Translations under genes and position numbers: made by a program
The notes under the pieces: model-generated
Seen by the model: the letters and a program-made list of their open reading frames with translations, nothing else
The model's database searches: none
What the model was told of the DNA's origin: nothing
From: Siphonodentalium dalli
Taxonomy: Eukaryota > Mollusca > Scaphopoda > Gadilida > Siphonodentaliidae
Direction: 5' to 3'
DNA: 64,000 nucleotides
NCBI GenBank assembly: GCA_032622095.1
Contig: CP136063.1
Coordinates: 182,319,956-182,383,955, forward strand
Shown: piece after piece, positions 24,901-34,777 of the stretch
Layout of the letters: each line of letters begins with the position of its first letter
How positions within the stretch are numbered: the stretch's first letter is position 1

Positions 24901-27900
24901 GAAGTTGGTGGCATATGACAGTATGCACACCCATTTCACACCTCAATTATGCATTTTAGAATCTCAACAGAAGAAAAAAAGCTGCTAAAATGTCAATTTG
25001 AGACTCACATCCCAGAAGATGAGGCCTAAGCAGAATGAGGCCCTCAAAGGGTGTATTTAGCAATGCTAGCCTGCTGTGCAGGGTACAAATGCTAGACACT
25101 TCATTACAGCTTCGAGAAAAGGAATTTAAATTGATATTAATGACCAGGATATTGTAAACAATCATAGTGCTAAATTGACAGCTTGAGAAAACAAATGCTC
25201 AACACTATTAATCTCATTTAAATTATGAATGACATGAATACACTCCCAGGGGACTCTGCCTATAGCCACAGAAGTTCTGTTATCTATAAATCTGGCACTG
25301 ATTTATACACAACATGCCTCTATCGTGCTTGGTGGTACAGAGCAGAGATTGCTTGGGAATGCAAGGATATGGAACTTACTGAACATTTCTGTACATCTGA
25401 CTGTTTTCTCACAAAATCCTGATTTCAACCAAATTTAGTGGGGTGACTAGAGGTACCTACCCCCCACCGACGATGTAATGTCCTTTCTTCAAAATTTTAA
25501 TTAAATATTTGTTTTTGGGGGGGGGGGGGTTAAATTGAACAATAAGTTAAATCTAAAAAATAAAAAAATTCAAATTTATATCCATAGCCCCACCCACATT
25601 TGACCCAGTGACCTCATTTGAACAAATCTGAACCACAGTCACCCAAGGTACCCTCATACCAAATGTGAACCCATTCGGCCCAACAACTTCAGAAAAGAAG
25701 TCGTTTTAAGAATTACTATGTGGAAAAATAGTTATGGTCCTGACATCAAAACTATTTGACTTGGTGACCTCATTTGAACAAATCTGAACTAGAGGTGTGA
25801 CTGTCCTAATGCGACTACGGATACCCCCCTGTTTTTAAAATACTAAGATGTTTCACATGTCAGTAAACATTTAGTTAAAATAATAAAATAACAGTTGCCA
25901 TTGCAGGTGTACAACCATAACGCTAATCTTAAACCTATTGACCGAAAAATGTAGGAATAAAAGCTTGGACAAAAATATGTATGTTGCGAAAAAAATTCTA
26001 AGTCGAAAAAGGGGAATAACTCCACACAAAAAATGTCAGACAGACGTCATAATCGCAGGTGCACAGGTTCCCATGGTACTAAATATCAGTGCCAAGATTA
26101 AAAAACATTGACCGAAAAATGTAGGAATAAAAGCTCGGACAAAATTATGCATGTTGCAAAAAAAGTTTCTAAGTCGAAAAAGGGGGATAACTCCACCACA
26201 AAATGTCGGACAGACGTCATAATCGCAGGTGCACAAGTTCCCATGGTATTAAATATCTGTGCCACGTTTTTAAAAAATTGACTGAAAAATGTAAGAATAA
26301 AAGCTCGGACAAAAGTATACATGTTGCGAAAAAATTATAAGTCGAAAAAGGGGGGATAACTCCACCAAAAAAAGTCCGACAGACGTCATAATCGCAGGTG
26401 CACAGGTTCCCATGGTGGTTGATGTCTGTGCCAAGTTTCACGGAAATTGATCAAAAAACGACTGAGAAAAACTCCGGACAAATTTTAGTCCACGGACGGA
26501 CGACGGACAAGCTGACTCTAGTATACCCCCCCTAACTTCGTTGCGAGGGGTATAATAAGAGTCACCTAGGGAACATCCACACCAAATATAAACCCAATCG
26601 GTCTGATGGTTTCAGAGGAGAAGATGTTCAAAGAATTGTTGACGGACGGACGGACAGACGGACGGATGATGACTATAGCTACACCGGAGACTTCGTCTCA
26701 GGTGAGCTAATAAAAGCAGTCGACAGACAGAAAGAACAGATAACTAAAAGAGCAGAATAATGCATATTCCTTGGTGGGAAATATTCAGATAATAAGTTCA
26801 ACAAACAACCTATGGTCATTTGTTGAAGTGATTATCTGAACATTTCCTACAGGAACTACTCGCCAATGAGTATTTCGTATAGAAAGGGTTTAAATGAATA
26901 CTAACATGACTAACAAAGAACCTGTTACCTTGAGCTGGGTAATTTCTGAAGATGGGGAAAAGTTCAATGTTAAGATAATTTCAACAAAACATTATAATTT
27001 ATACCCTGGCATTTATTTTTATAAATCGATAGACTCAACAACCCTCAAAATTAGCTTTGGCAAAAGACGATGCCATAGAAAAAGCCGTAGCAGCCAATAT
27101 AGAATTTCATGCAATTTCAAAGTAATGCCATAGAATAAAAACGTCAATTTCAAGGGCTGGACTCAATATAAGTACAAACCTTTTTCTTCTCCAATATCTT
27201 CTGTAGAATAGGTATGGTAAATGCTGCAGTTTTGCCAGAGCCTGTCCTTGCTCTGGAAAGGATATCTTTTCCCTCCAAAGCCAGTGGGATGGCCTTCTCT
27301 TGGATGGGTGTTGGTTGTGACCATCCTAACTGTGCAATGGCCTGTCAATAAAACAAGTTTTAAATATGTGGTCTATTTTCACTGCACTTTTTAACACTTC
27401 AGTTATAAAATGGATTCTCTCATTCAGGTGTAAAAGCATACATTAGAATACAATTAAGTTATTTGGAGAGGTTGTTTGATAATACAAGTGCGGATTTTTG
27501 AGGGAATGTAAGATACAAGTTCAACAATAGGCCATTTGTTTGAAGAACATGTTATCTAGACATTCCACAAGTTGAACAAATTCTTAAACTAAATATCGAA
27601 CTTAAGATCTTTTAATGTGCTGTAATTATATTGTTGTTATTTGTCGTCAGTATATATTTTAACTTCATATACTGTATTCCAATAAAATGATAAAACACTA
27701 TCACAAGTTAACTATAAATATAACCCACATAATTTTATATGGTACCAATCGTCCACATTGAAATGGTATCAATTGTCCACATGGTAAGAAACGTCCAGGT
27801 ACCAATCGACTGTGGGTACAAAACGTCCAGGTACATGTACCAATCGTCTAGAAGCCCATGCTGGCAGTGAAAGACCGAGCGGTCTAGTTAAGCCCGATCG

Positions 27901-30900
27901 GGCTATTAGGCATAAACAAAAATAGCTTTGTTTCCGGTAACCCTCCCCCCGCTCGCCAGACGGCCCCATGTAAACTATTTATTTGCAAAATTAAAAAAAT
28001 TCCAAAGTTCCCAATTTACAGTCTGAAAATTACCAATCTCATTCTCCCAACTTGACGTTATTCTTCCAGTTTCTATTAGTTTAAGTTGCTGGTGTCAATT
28101 CAATGAGTCATTAGCCTAATTAACTTGCAAAATTGCACTAACAAAGTCACAAAACACACCAAACCAGGGATAGTGAGCTAACAAACATCCAAAAACATGA
28201 TTCCTCGAAAATAGGCAACTTTAACCAAATCTTTTAGATTTATGGGTATGGAATATGTTTATTAACTCAATTTGAAATGTTTGGGGTTGTTGATTAATAG
28301 AAATTAAATGGCTTTGGACATATATAACAATTGATTGTTTCATACAAATTCTCAACAATCTGTTGTTAAATTTTCTGATAGTTAGGCACTGAAGCATGTA
28401 ACCCCAGTATGAAAACTGGATGAAACATGATGATTTGTGGGAAGGTGCAGGTAGGTGAAAATTGTTTTAGCAGGTCAATATTGTTCACCCATGCTTTAAC
28501 GCAACATGTTATTATGGAATAACTACTTAATTCTGCATGCATGTACTAAATTATACCAAGAATCAATCATATATAATAGTCCTGACTATAATTTGTAAAT
28601 AATAATTTCAACTAAGTAGAATAAAGTCTATATCAGTTTTATAGAGGTATTGACTTAGTATTTTTGTGTCCAATGTGGGGAAGGTAGAGGTATAAGCTTC
28701 CCTAAGACAAAAGATTCAAGACAGCCACTCCTATATGCGAGATTTGTACAAAGCAGTCTGACTCCTGTTATTGCCAGGCCATATGATAAATAAAAACTTA
28801 AATAAAAGAATATAAAATAAAGCGCTTTGCAAGTTCATTACAATATTATATCTAGATAGACTATATATACATTATTACATAGTATATCTGTATCTACAAT
28901 ATAGTCGGATTCCTTATGTCGAAAAAAATGGTCGCGCGTTTTCGGAATGTTAAAAGCGATATGAGAACAGTTTCTATAGCACCAATGTGTCTATTTTCAG
29001 AATCTACCTGTTTCCAGCTTGATATTTTAGTGGAAACAGGTTTGTGTTAGGCTTTTGTTTGTGTACACCTCTATTTTGTTCCTGTCCACCTGGTTATAAA
29101 AACATGCTATTACGCATAGCAAGTTCGGTAAGTGGCTTTCTTTGTTCTTGGATATCGAAAAACATGGGGAGATCTTGCCAAAAATTACTTAATTACATAT
29201 CTTAATGTGGAATTTTATCAAAATTCATCAGACGAATTGCATTTATGACTGCATTTTAAATTGTCTTTCCCAAATATTAAGGTATTGTATATTCATAGAT
29301 TCAGCTATATCACATATAGACGAACATGAACAATCTACAAGGATATCTTGATCATATGCCACAAACAAAACTTCGATACATCAATTTTTGGTGAAGATAT
29401 CGAAGAAAAGCTAACCCTACCCCCACCCTCGCTGATTTCACAAGTCAGATTCCTTTGGTCGAAAACAACTGTCGCGCCATTTCGGATTGTCTCAGACGAC
29501 ATGCGAACAGTTTATTTATCAATAGCATGTCTACTTTCAGAGTTTACCTGTGTCCAGTTGAAATTTTATTGGAAAACAAGAGTTTTTGGACTGTTTAAAG
29601 AATTTTTAAAGAGCGTTTGCTTATTATACACATATTAATCCTCATAACTGACCTTCTGGCGGAGTCTGCGAGTTGAAATTAACAAAAGTATCAAATATGG
29701 CGGTCTACTTTCAGAGTCTATTTGTTTCCAGTCGGACATTTTAGTGGAAACAAATTGTTTGGACGGTTTAAAAAATTTAAAGAGCGTTTCCTGATTATAC
29801 AAATAGTAACTAACATGATTATCCTTTTCATGAATTGTGTAAGTTGAAATTGTGCACATATGTCAAGTATGACTCTGAAATGTATTTTTGAGAATGGTGT
29901 CGTCAGACAAGTCTTCGCTGGTACAGTACTACAGTTGCGAACAAAACTATCGTTGAACCCTATAGAGAGTTTGACAAGTTACTCAAATATTCACAGTGTT
30001 GGAACTTAATGGCTATCATATATGCATGGCTCTTACATGTGATCTATCGTAACTACATGTGATTTTACAAAATTAACATGCAATATAGTCAGGCCACCAG
30101 ATACAGTAGTTGATAAAAATGTGGTTCACATCAATCATATACATCACAATCACGTGATTCAGTGATAATGTCCAGCTATTATACAAATGCAATGTTTATC
30201 AAGACTAAAGTTTCAGGATGTCATTGTAAAATTGATTGATGGTATCAATTGACAAATTTAATGTGTATTGCCAGGACGAAGTACCGCATAAAACGGAGTT
30301 GTTTGCTAAGTAATCTGGGAGTCATATTTATGTAAGTGTCAGTCAAAACTTTTAGGACATGGGAATATTTTTTTTTATTTCGTGTCCACGAAATACTAAT
30401 TCGTGGCCACGAAATAACTAATTCGTGGTCACGAAATAAATAATTCGTGGCCACGAAATAACTAATTGTGATATACGATCATCAGGCCCATTTGTGTAAT
30501 GGAAGCGAACAGAGATGATCTGGTTGTAGCTGTCCACCATCTTGGAATGAGCCACGGCGATTTGAGATAAAGGGTGTTGTAGGGTGGCCCGTAAAACAAA
30601 TTAAGTAATCACCCCTTTCACCAACCCGATCCCAAGTTGCCGCCGTACTGGGGTGGGTTACAGAGGCACCCACGACATTCACTATCTTGGGGCCACCCTA
30701 CATCACCAATTATACCACATCAAACGGTTAAGGGGTCGAGAAATTGTACAGGTGTCATATTTGAACCCATATGGGTTGGCCATTTTGGGTCAGGGATGGT
30801 GACAGCGGGTGAACATTTAGTTTGTCTCAGGGGTCACCCTACAACACACTGTATTCTACCTAAAAAAGGGGGGGATTGCATGTTATCATATATGGACCCC

Positions 30901-33900
30901 TCTGATCAGTTATCATTTTCGCTCGAGTGGGCTGAAGGTGTGAAAAATTAGCTTGCTTTGTTAGCCATGTTACAACACCCTTTATTTTATCTATATCGGC
31001 CAAGTGACCGAGAAATAATGTGTACCCCATTTGACCCCTTCTGAGCAACGACCATTTTGGATCTGGTATGGTTGAAAGGGGTGAATATTTATAAGCTTGT
31101 TTTGGGCCCACCCTACAAAACCCCTTATTTGACTTAAATCGGTCAATATGCCGAGAGGAATACATGGCATTCCCATTCGATCCCTTGTGGTAACAACTAA
31201 TGAATATCCAGTGTGTCTTGGAGCCACCAGACCCGTGTTTCCCCGTTCTCTCGAGGCTAGTTTATATATAGGACGTCCATATCCCCATAGAGCCCGGGTC
31301 CCATGCCATAAGGTGTTTATAGTAGCTTCTCTGCGATCGTACGCATTGTTTCTAAAACACCATCAAGTTAGTGTAACCATACCGTAAAGGTATCTGGCTA
31401 TATGCAAAGGTCAATCAGTCATTTCGTGGCCACGAATTAGTATTTCGTGACCACGAATTAGTTATTTCTTGGCCATGAATTTGTATTTTGTGGCATAAAT
31501 GTAACAACTACAACAACTCATCTATGCCAATGATATGTTTAGCCATATATATGTGGATAGGATGGTATTGTTTAAAAATGTTAAACAATGATATCACATC
31601 TATGTGTATTGCTAAATATTGCTGGGCTTATATAGATGGTTGTTCTATAATTCCTGGTCGGGTTTATCCAAATTGGGAGTTTAAATTATGTTCATGATGA
31701 TAAAGAAAACATTTTCTCTGTTCACTCGATACCTCCCCCGAGATACATGTTTTACATACTAAATTAACACCTTAGTCAACATAACAAATCTCTCCCTCAA
31801 ATACTTTGCCACAAAAATAAATTGTCAGTATAAATAGGCACGACACTCTGGACACTTTCTAAGAGATAATTTATTTATAAGAAGATATATATGCGCATGG
31901 TGTGCTTGGTCTTATATATAGTACAACACAGTAAGATACAAGTGACACAGTGTGGGGACAATACTGTGTCGAAGAACATAGTTAAGGGGAACCTTCCATC
32001 ATCCTTCATAGTGTATCATGGCTCCATTTGTTGTGAACAAACCATCGACTTAGGCTTAATGTGTGGTTCTCCCCCAATAATATACTTGGCTTTGAACCGA
32101 TCAATACTATGGGCCATGGTATTTTCCCGTAAATTAGATAGTGTCTATAGTCAGATGGTATTGGTTATGTTCAAATGGTGACACATATATGAAACTGTGC
32201 ATGTTTGTGCCCCATGGGCCATTGATCATTATAAGATCGAGAAACTTAGTCTAGGAGAATACCAGGAATGCACTGGAAATTGCAATTATAGCTTAGGCCT
32301 AAAAAAATAATACCTTTGTTTCCGCTAACGAGCTAAAAAAAATTAGGGTAGGTAGGTTTAACTTTTTGTTTTTTGTTAACTTTTTTTTTTTCAGTATCTT
32401 TAAAAATAACTGTATAATATTTGTCAATAACCCAAACTATGCACTTCTTAGCCCCAATCAGGTTAACCCAGATGACAGAGGAACTAGAAACTCCAATTCA
32501 ATCTTACATATGCTTTAATATTTACATATATACTAGTCTATATACTATTCTGATTGGAGGAATGTTTGGGAAGGGTGACCCCCTGATGATGGTGGGGGTT
32601 CTTCCCCTGGAATTTTTTTGAAAATCCATTGCATTTAGAGCTAATCTAAGGCTCTTTGAGTCAGTATTTTGAATTTTACAGAGAGGTCAATTTTATCAAG
32701 TTTCTCAAGCATAACTTTGGAACTTTTTATATATGTATGGATTGGAAATGCTTATAAGTTATTGTCAGATATCTTTTGGTTCTATGGATTATGCTTATCG
32801 GAAGCCTTATCCTGCTTGAAATTAACTTGCCATCATCACTCTAATTCATAAATAGGCTATTTTATAAAATTCAAGTGAGACACATACCGTACATAATATG
32901 GCAATCTCACACGACTTCCCCGTCGAGTAAACTTTGGGCTGAAGTTTGTTTCAATGTGCCGTCCTCCTCCCCCAAGCCCACCCACCCTACAAGTGTTTTT
33001 TCCTATAGTGTTTTTGAAACGCATCTCTTTGTGGTGTCATTCTTTTGGTATGCCCGTTATTTCGTAAAGGTGATTTTTTACGAAATAACGGGTATGTTAG
33101 AGTTACATTTCTTTGCAAAACTCAAAACATTGGGCGACAAATTATCTCGACGGGGAAGTCGTATGATATTGCCCATAATATACTACATGTACATGTAATA
33201 CAGAAATCTTACATGTACATGTAGTACAGAAACAATGTACATGTATTAAGGTAGTAATGACTATATATGGTACTAATCTCTATGTTAATTTTTCATTTGG
33301 TATTATGAGATCCCACTTGATAACCAGGTTGATTTGATCAAATTGTTAATGTTCCTATGCTGTAATTGATTGAAATACTGAAGTCTGAACGCTGAATGAT
33401 AACATACCGTACCTGAAAAATCTTTTTGTAAACTTAAATTTCTTATGTCAATATATATAAATATATAAATGATTTGCATCTTGTTATGATATGAATTGGG
33501 ACCTAAAACTATAGGCCTATATATGTGCAGCCATGTTGTGCATAGGCCACTGATCATTATAAGATCGGGAGACTTTGCGACCGATTCCCATAGCTCATTA
33601 TTAACGGTTACTAAGCACCAACTCGGAATGCAGGAAAATGCAACTATGGTTGATACCTATTTTACTCATTAAGCTCTACTTTAGTAGAAATGCGAATTTA
33701 CTTGATTTGCACAGCTATAGCGTGGAGATTTACACGCCTCCTGCGATTATCGCCATACCACGACAAAAGCGCATTTCGAATTTTCGTGCATTAGTTGTGT
33801 ACCACTATCACGTCTACAAAGAAGCAAAAAACTCAACGACTCACCACAGCTTTAATACCTTTTTAGCGATTCAAAATCGATTTGTTTTGGTCAATTTACC

Positions 33901-34777
33901 ATGAAAACCCGTAAGAAATGATCATCAAAATGTAAATCTTCATCAAATCTGAGGTAGTTCCGGTCGCAATTGTGTTCGTAAACATCCGTGTGCAGGCGGT
34001 AATCTGATTGGTTGCATTTAGCCGGGGATTAATGGTACATTCTTATAATCTTAATGGGATTTCAGTGTAACATCTATCTGTTGGAATGTACGGAACGACA
34101 AATGGACAACCATATTTGTATAACTGTAATGTTACGCGAGGTGCTTCCAAATTTCAAAGTAGAGTTGTGAATCGTGTTTCCGTAGTTTCCTTCTCTGAAT
34201 GGCGGTCGCCAAACATTTAACAAATACTCGTCTCCGAGTGAAGCTGTTCGCTTTATCCAATCAGGTGAGACACATAAACTGAACGTTCTTGACCTTCAAA
34301 AATAAATATCCTGCAAAAACAAATGGATTGTTCCCTACTTTTTATGGCAAAATCTGATATTTTCGGGAAAGTCACTACCAAACGCTAACAGGTCTTAATT
34401 AAAACATCGTTAATTGCACCAAAGCCGTGGTGAGTCGTTGGGTTTTTTGTTTCTTTGTAGACGCAATAGTGGTACACAACTAATGAACGAAAATTCGAAA
34501 TGCGCTTTTCTCGTGGTATGGCGGTAATCGATGGGGGTGTGTAAATCACATTAAAAACGTAGCTCAATCGGGCTACAGTAGTCAAAACGAGCTACGTAGA
34601 CCGTTTTGGATGTGTGCCCGACCTGACTATGTCCGACCTAAGGCTAAACCAGCCACCGTAGATCTGACCTATTTCTTCGTATAATCAAATTTATAAAAAA
34701 AAAATTCTTAATACCTTGAGTAGACGATCGTCAAGACCCATCATGTGGAAGCTCGTGTATTCATCTTCATCTGCCAT
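9771..34777 (-). CDS. DDX56: DDX56-like DEAD-box RNA helicase, 5' part (5 coding exons, runs out of window)
   Basis: ATP-dependent RNA helicase of the DDX56/Dbp9 type; family members act in the nucleolus in large ribosomal subunit assembly. Coding exons on the minus strand are 34777-34715, 27341-27180, 14570-14490, 13882-13809 and 9941-9771, all with GT-AG introns and matching phases (0,0,0,2, then 2 at the open end). Joined they give about 183 residues: a short acidic N-terminus ending [11 protein letters not shown]-motif region around GWSQPTPIQ (27-35), Walker A ARTGSGKT (52-59), motif Ia PTKEL (89-93), GTPSR (139-143) and motif II DEAD (165-168) followed by LVFSFGYE, which is characteristic of DDX56. 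The family is about 550 residues long, so motif III (SAT) and the whole second RecA domain are missing here; I found no further exon between 1 and 9770. Introns are large (7.4, 12.6, 0.6 and 3.9 kb) and full of mobile DNA. Either the remaining exons lie beyond position 1 or the locus is broken; the intact splice phases favour the former. Confidence 0.93.
10020..10665. repeat. Tandem array of about 190 bp, then GGAC tract and hairpin
   Basis: AAAAATGTTGAAATTTTCT and variants recur at 10035, 10225 and 10416, so the period is 190-191 bp. The array ends in GGACGGATGG..GGACGGACAGACAG and a hairpin TAGTCCCCCAAAAATT / TTTGTCGGGGGACAA (about 10640-10672). It lies in DDX56 intron 4. Confidence 0.85.
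10750..11540. mobile_element. TTAA-flanked non-autonomous DNA transposon, 791 bp
   Basis: TTAA at 10746-10749 and 11541-11544 flank perfect inverted ends AGGGGAAGGAAAC. TTAA duplication is typical of piggyBac and Kolobok; I see no transposase frame. Located in DDX56 intron 4. Confidence 0.8.
12231..13330. repeat. 174-bp tandem array, six units, with GGAC tract and terminal hairpin
   Basis: GATGAATAACTCTAGAATGG (or variants) starts at 12231, 12404, 12578, 12752, 12926 and 13100: spacing 173-174 bp. The array ends in a GGACGGACG tract and a hairpin TATACCCCCCC.. GGGGGTATAAT at about 13297-13329. Because 174 is a multiple of three, stop codons stay in phase and false minus-strand frames (12480-12827, 12912-13175) appear with a 58-residue repeat. 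In DDX56 intron 4. Confidence 0.9.
13809..13882 (-). CDS. DDX56: DDX56 coding exon 4
   Basis: Acceptor TGTTTCAG before 13882 and donor GTATCTTC after 13809; 74 nt, leaving phase 2. Encodes [20 protein letters not shown] then LLNQ and the first two bases of an Arg codon completed by exon 5. It corresponds to the family segment between motif Ia and the GTPSR block, so it is assigned by position and order as well as by similarity. Confidence 0.88.
14490..14570 (-). CDS. DDX56: DDX56 coding exon 3 (motif Ia)
   Basis: Acceptor TTTTTAG before 14570, donor GTGAGTG after 14490; 27 codons, phase 0 on both sides. Encodes [18 protein letters not shown] then [14 protein letters not shown] is motif Ia, which contacts the RNA backbone in DEAD-box proteins. 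Confidence 0.93.
14571..15439. other. DDX56 intron 2, low-repeat part
   Basis: AT-rich intron sequence next to exon 3. I see no exon, RNA gene or element boundary here. Confidence 0.6.
15440..15870. repeat. Dispersed repeat ending in CTCAGGCGAGCT
   Basis: Diverged tandem text (TGACCYCATYTGAAYAAA, CACCAAATATGAACCCATTC, AAGAAGTCGTTTTTAAGAAT) followed by GATGGATGGACAGACAGATG and AGCTTCGTCTCAGGCGAGCT. Related copies at 25560-25800, 26560-26712 and, reversed, 44845-45200. Confidence 0.7.
15893..15907. repeat. Poly-C run
   Basis: About 15 C in a row. Similar C or G runs occur at about 19719-19733, 19922-19937, 50865-50876, 51060-51072, 52810-52822, 53236-53249 and 53492-53507. Confidence 0.9.
16430..16800. 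other. Promoter-like patch and dispersed repeat inside DDX56 intron 2
   Basis: Around 16460-16520 are GCAATGCGCAG (NRF1-like) and ACTTCCGGTG (reverse ETS core) in a locally CpG-richer patch. The following 16733-16805 segment (GGTCAACATGACCG, CAGATTGCTGCTTCCA, ATGACTGAACTA) is repeated at 35331-35415, just after ATP6V0B exon 1. No exon is attached to it that I can see. Confidence 0.35.
16806..18560. other. DDX56 intron 2, no gene seen
   Basis: AT-rich sequence rich in ACCGGTACATGTA-type palindromic words. The 130-codon frame at 17361-17753 has no recognisable composition or splice context and is taken as chance. Confidence 0.5.
18566..18660. mobile_element. Small inverted-repeat element (MITE-like hairpin)
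   Basis: Arms 18566-18598 and 18628-18660 pair: TAAATTTAAAATGACC.. CCACTTTAACAAAC against GTTTGTTAAAGTGG.. TTTTAAATTA, with a loop of about 30 nt. Confidence 0.65.
18836..18884. repeat. Short hairpin CTGGGACTAATA..TATTAGTCCCAG
   Basis: Near-perfect inverted repeat of 12 bp arms with AT-rich loop. A second copy of the same hairpin is at about 20186-20226. Confidence 0.75.
18915..19420. mobile_element. Inverted-repeat element with internal 103-bp duplication (copy 1)
   Basis: Left end TTAA then AGGTACTCAATCCGAATTAA; right end reversed GGTACTTAATCCGATC. The inner text GAGAAGAATTTCATTGACCA is duplicated (from about 19056 and 19159). A copy in opposite orientation at 55811-56240 lacks the duplication. 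Confidence 0.7.
20247..21480. mobile_element. 1.23-kb non-autonomous DNA transposon with 26-bp inverted ends
   Basis: Left end GGGAGGCCAAATTCACATTT (20247) and its exact reverse complement ending at 21480; arms extend through AATAAT. Sub-terminal palindromic GCGCTTAAGCG / TTACGCTTAAGCG words lie inside both ends (20278-20315, 21371-21436). The target duplication is not clear in the AT-rich flanks. No transposase frame. Confidence 0.75.
20847..21056. mobile_element. Palindromic mariner-type MITE, 210 bp (copy 1)
   Basis: Flanked by TA (20845-20846, 21057-21058); ends CAGTAATGCTC / GAGCATTACTG. It is almost one perfect palindrome centred on AAAGCTCTCGAGAGCTTT near 20953. Nested inside the 20247-21480 element. 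Second copy at 47949-48161. Confidence 0.88.
21487..21770. repeat. Two-copy GC-rich direct repeat, period about 157 bp
   Basis: TATGTGGTATTTRGGGCGGG and surrounding CACCC/GGGGGTGAT text occur at about 21553 and 21710. Much more GC-rich than its surroundings; no coherent frame. Confidence 0.7.
21925..22857. repeat. 1-kb direct duplication, unit A
   Basis: From CACTTCCTAATGGCGCTTTC to CTTAATCCCCGGGTT. Carries GCCGAAAGCGACAAA words, then TGACTCGTTCCCAATCTA, GTCGACGGACGTACTTATGT and further text, all repeated in order in unit B. A diverged dispersed repeat; no gene. Confidence 0.8.
22858..23955. repeat. 1-kb direct duplication, unit B, with long palindrome
   Basis: Same order as unit A and same end (CTTAATCCCCGGGTT). 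Its first part is enlarged into a palindrome of about 290 bp (22925-23215): AAATTTCAATCTATATATAG on the left pairs with CTATATAGATTGAAATTT on the right, with CGAAAGCGACAAAA words in both arms. Confidence 0.82.
24437..24512. repeat. Long-stem hairpin
   Basis: Arms of 31 nt: TGTCTCTTTGAAAAGCCGAC.. at 24437-24467 and ..GTCTGCTTTCCAAAGAGACA at 24482-24512, loop 14 nt. Could be a small MITE or a small-RNA precursor. Confidence 0.7.
25560..25800. repeat. Dispersed TGACCTCATTTGAACAAATC repeat
   Basis: Two diverged units with CCCTCATACCAAATGTGAAC and AAGAAGTCGTTTTAAGAATT, same family as 15440-15870. Confidence 0.7.
25845..26555. repeat. 170-bp tandem array with GGAC tract and terminal hairpin
   Basis: GTAGGAATAAAAGCT-type starts at 25951, 26120 and 26291 (period 169-171 bp); units share CGTCATAATCGCAGGTGCAC. 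It ends in GGACGGACGACGGAC and a hairpin TATACCCCCCCTAACTTCG / CGAGGGGTATA (26522-26553). The 74-residue minus-strand frames here are repeat shadows. Confidence 0.88.
26560..26712. repeat. Dispersed repeat ending in CTCAGGTGAGCT
   Basis: CACACCAAATATAAACCCAA, GACGGACGGACGGACAGACG and ACTTCGTCTCAGGTGAGCTA; 3' end of the 15440-15870 family. Confidence 0.7.
26776..26848. mobile_element. Small inverted-repeat element (GGAAATGTTCAGATAAT ends)
   Basis: Left GGGAAATATTCAGATAATAA, right ATTATCTGAACATTTCC, with inner AGTTCAACAAA / TTTGTTGAA also pairing. A second copy is at 49135-49178; a decayed one at about 27508-27565. Confidence 0.7.
27180..27341 (-). CDS. DDX56: DDX56 coding exon 2 (Q motif and Walker A)
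   Basis: Acceptor ...TTGACAG precedes 27341; 54 codons, donor GTTTGT after 27180, phase 0 on both sides. Encodes [20 protein letters not shown] and, after [10 protein letters not shown], the ATP-binding [11 protein letters not shown]. The Q-motif glutamine and the Walker A lysine (residue 58) are present. Confidence 0.95.
27342..29000. other. DDX56 intron 1, distal part
   Basis: Mostly plain AT-rich sequence. Near 27745-27850 short repeats of GGTACCAATCGTCCAC / AAACGTCCAGGTAC occur, followed by palindromes GACCGAGCGGTC and GCCCGATCGGGC (27870-27905). No exon seen. Confidence 0.5.
28895..29790. repeat. Three diverged copies of a TTTCCAG..TTTTAGTGGAAACA unit
   Basis: GTCGGATTCCTTATGTCGAA (28903), a related AGTCAGATTCCTTTGGTCGA (29443) and, from 29700, CTACTTTCAGAGTCTAT with TTTAGTGGAAACAAATTG. 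Each ends in an inverted CTGTTTCCAG / GTGGAAACAG-type stem. Possible decayed element; no coding signal. Confidence 0.55.
30378..31493. mobile_element. Element bounded by palindromic TTCGTGGCCACGAA clusters
   Basis: 30378-30468 holds four TTCGTGGYCACGAAATA palindromes in tandem; 31421-31493 holds three to four more. Between them are four diverged units of about 138 bp marked by GGYCACCCTACAACACCCTT (30691, 30832, 30968, 31106) and one inverted copy near 30575. The inner open frames on both strands are repeat shadows. Confidence 0.6.
31860..32295. repeat. Dispersed repeat, same family as 1-1380
   Basis: ATTTTCCCGTAAATTAGATA, GGTATTGGTTATGTTCAAAT, GATCATTATAAGATCGAGAA match the text at about 250-380 and 50090-50220. 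Confidence 0.65.
32900..33173. mobile_element. 274-bp DNA transposon with 8-bp target duplication
   Basis: Perfect 8-bp duplication CATAATAT at 32892-32899 and 33174-33181. Inverted ends GGCAATCTCACACGACTTCC and GGCAATATCATACGACTTCC, both continuing CCGTCGAG. The centre is a hairpin GGTATGCCCGTTATTTCGTA / TACGAAATAACGGGTATG. 8-bp duplications fit hAT, P or Merlin; the ends do not settle which. In DDX56 intron 1. Confidence 0.88.
33490..33660. repeat. Dispersed repeat fragment, same family as 1-1380
   Basis: GCCACTGATCATTATAAGAT, CGGGAGACTTTGCGACCGAT, ACGGTTACTAAGCACCAACT match 340-420 and 50190-50270. A nearby text at 33725-33860 recurs reversed at 34395-34545 (CGCCATACCACG, AAAAGCGCATTTCGAATTTT). 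Confidence 0.65.
34715..34777 (-). CDS. DDX56: DDX56 coding exon 1
   Basis: Start codon at 34777-34775, 21 codons reading [20 protein letters not shown] plus K, then donor GTATTAAG (phase 0). The MGLDDRLLK segment is the conserved N-terminal block just before the Q motif. This start was chosen because it is the first ATG in frame, sits 391 bp from the divergent ATP6V0B start, and the family begins with a similarly short acidic leader. Confidence 0.92.
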
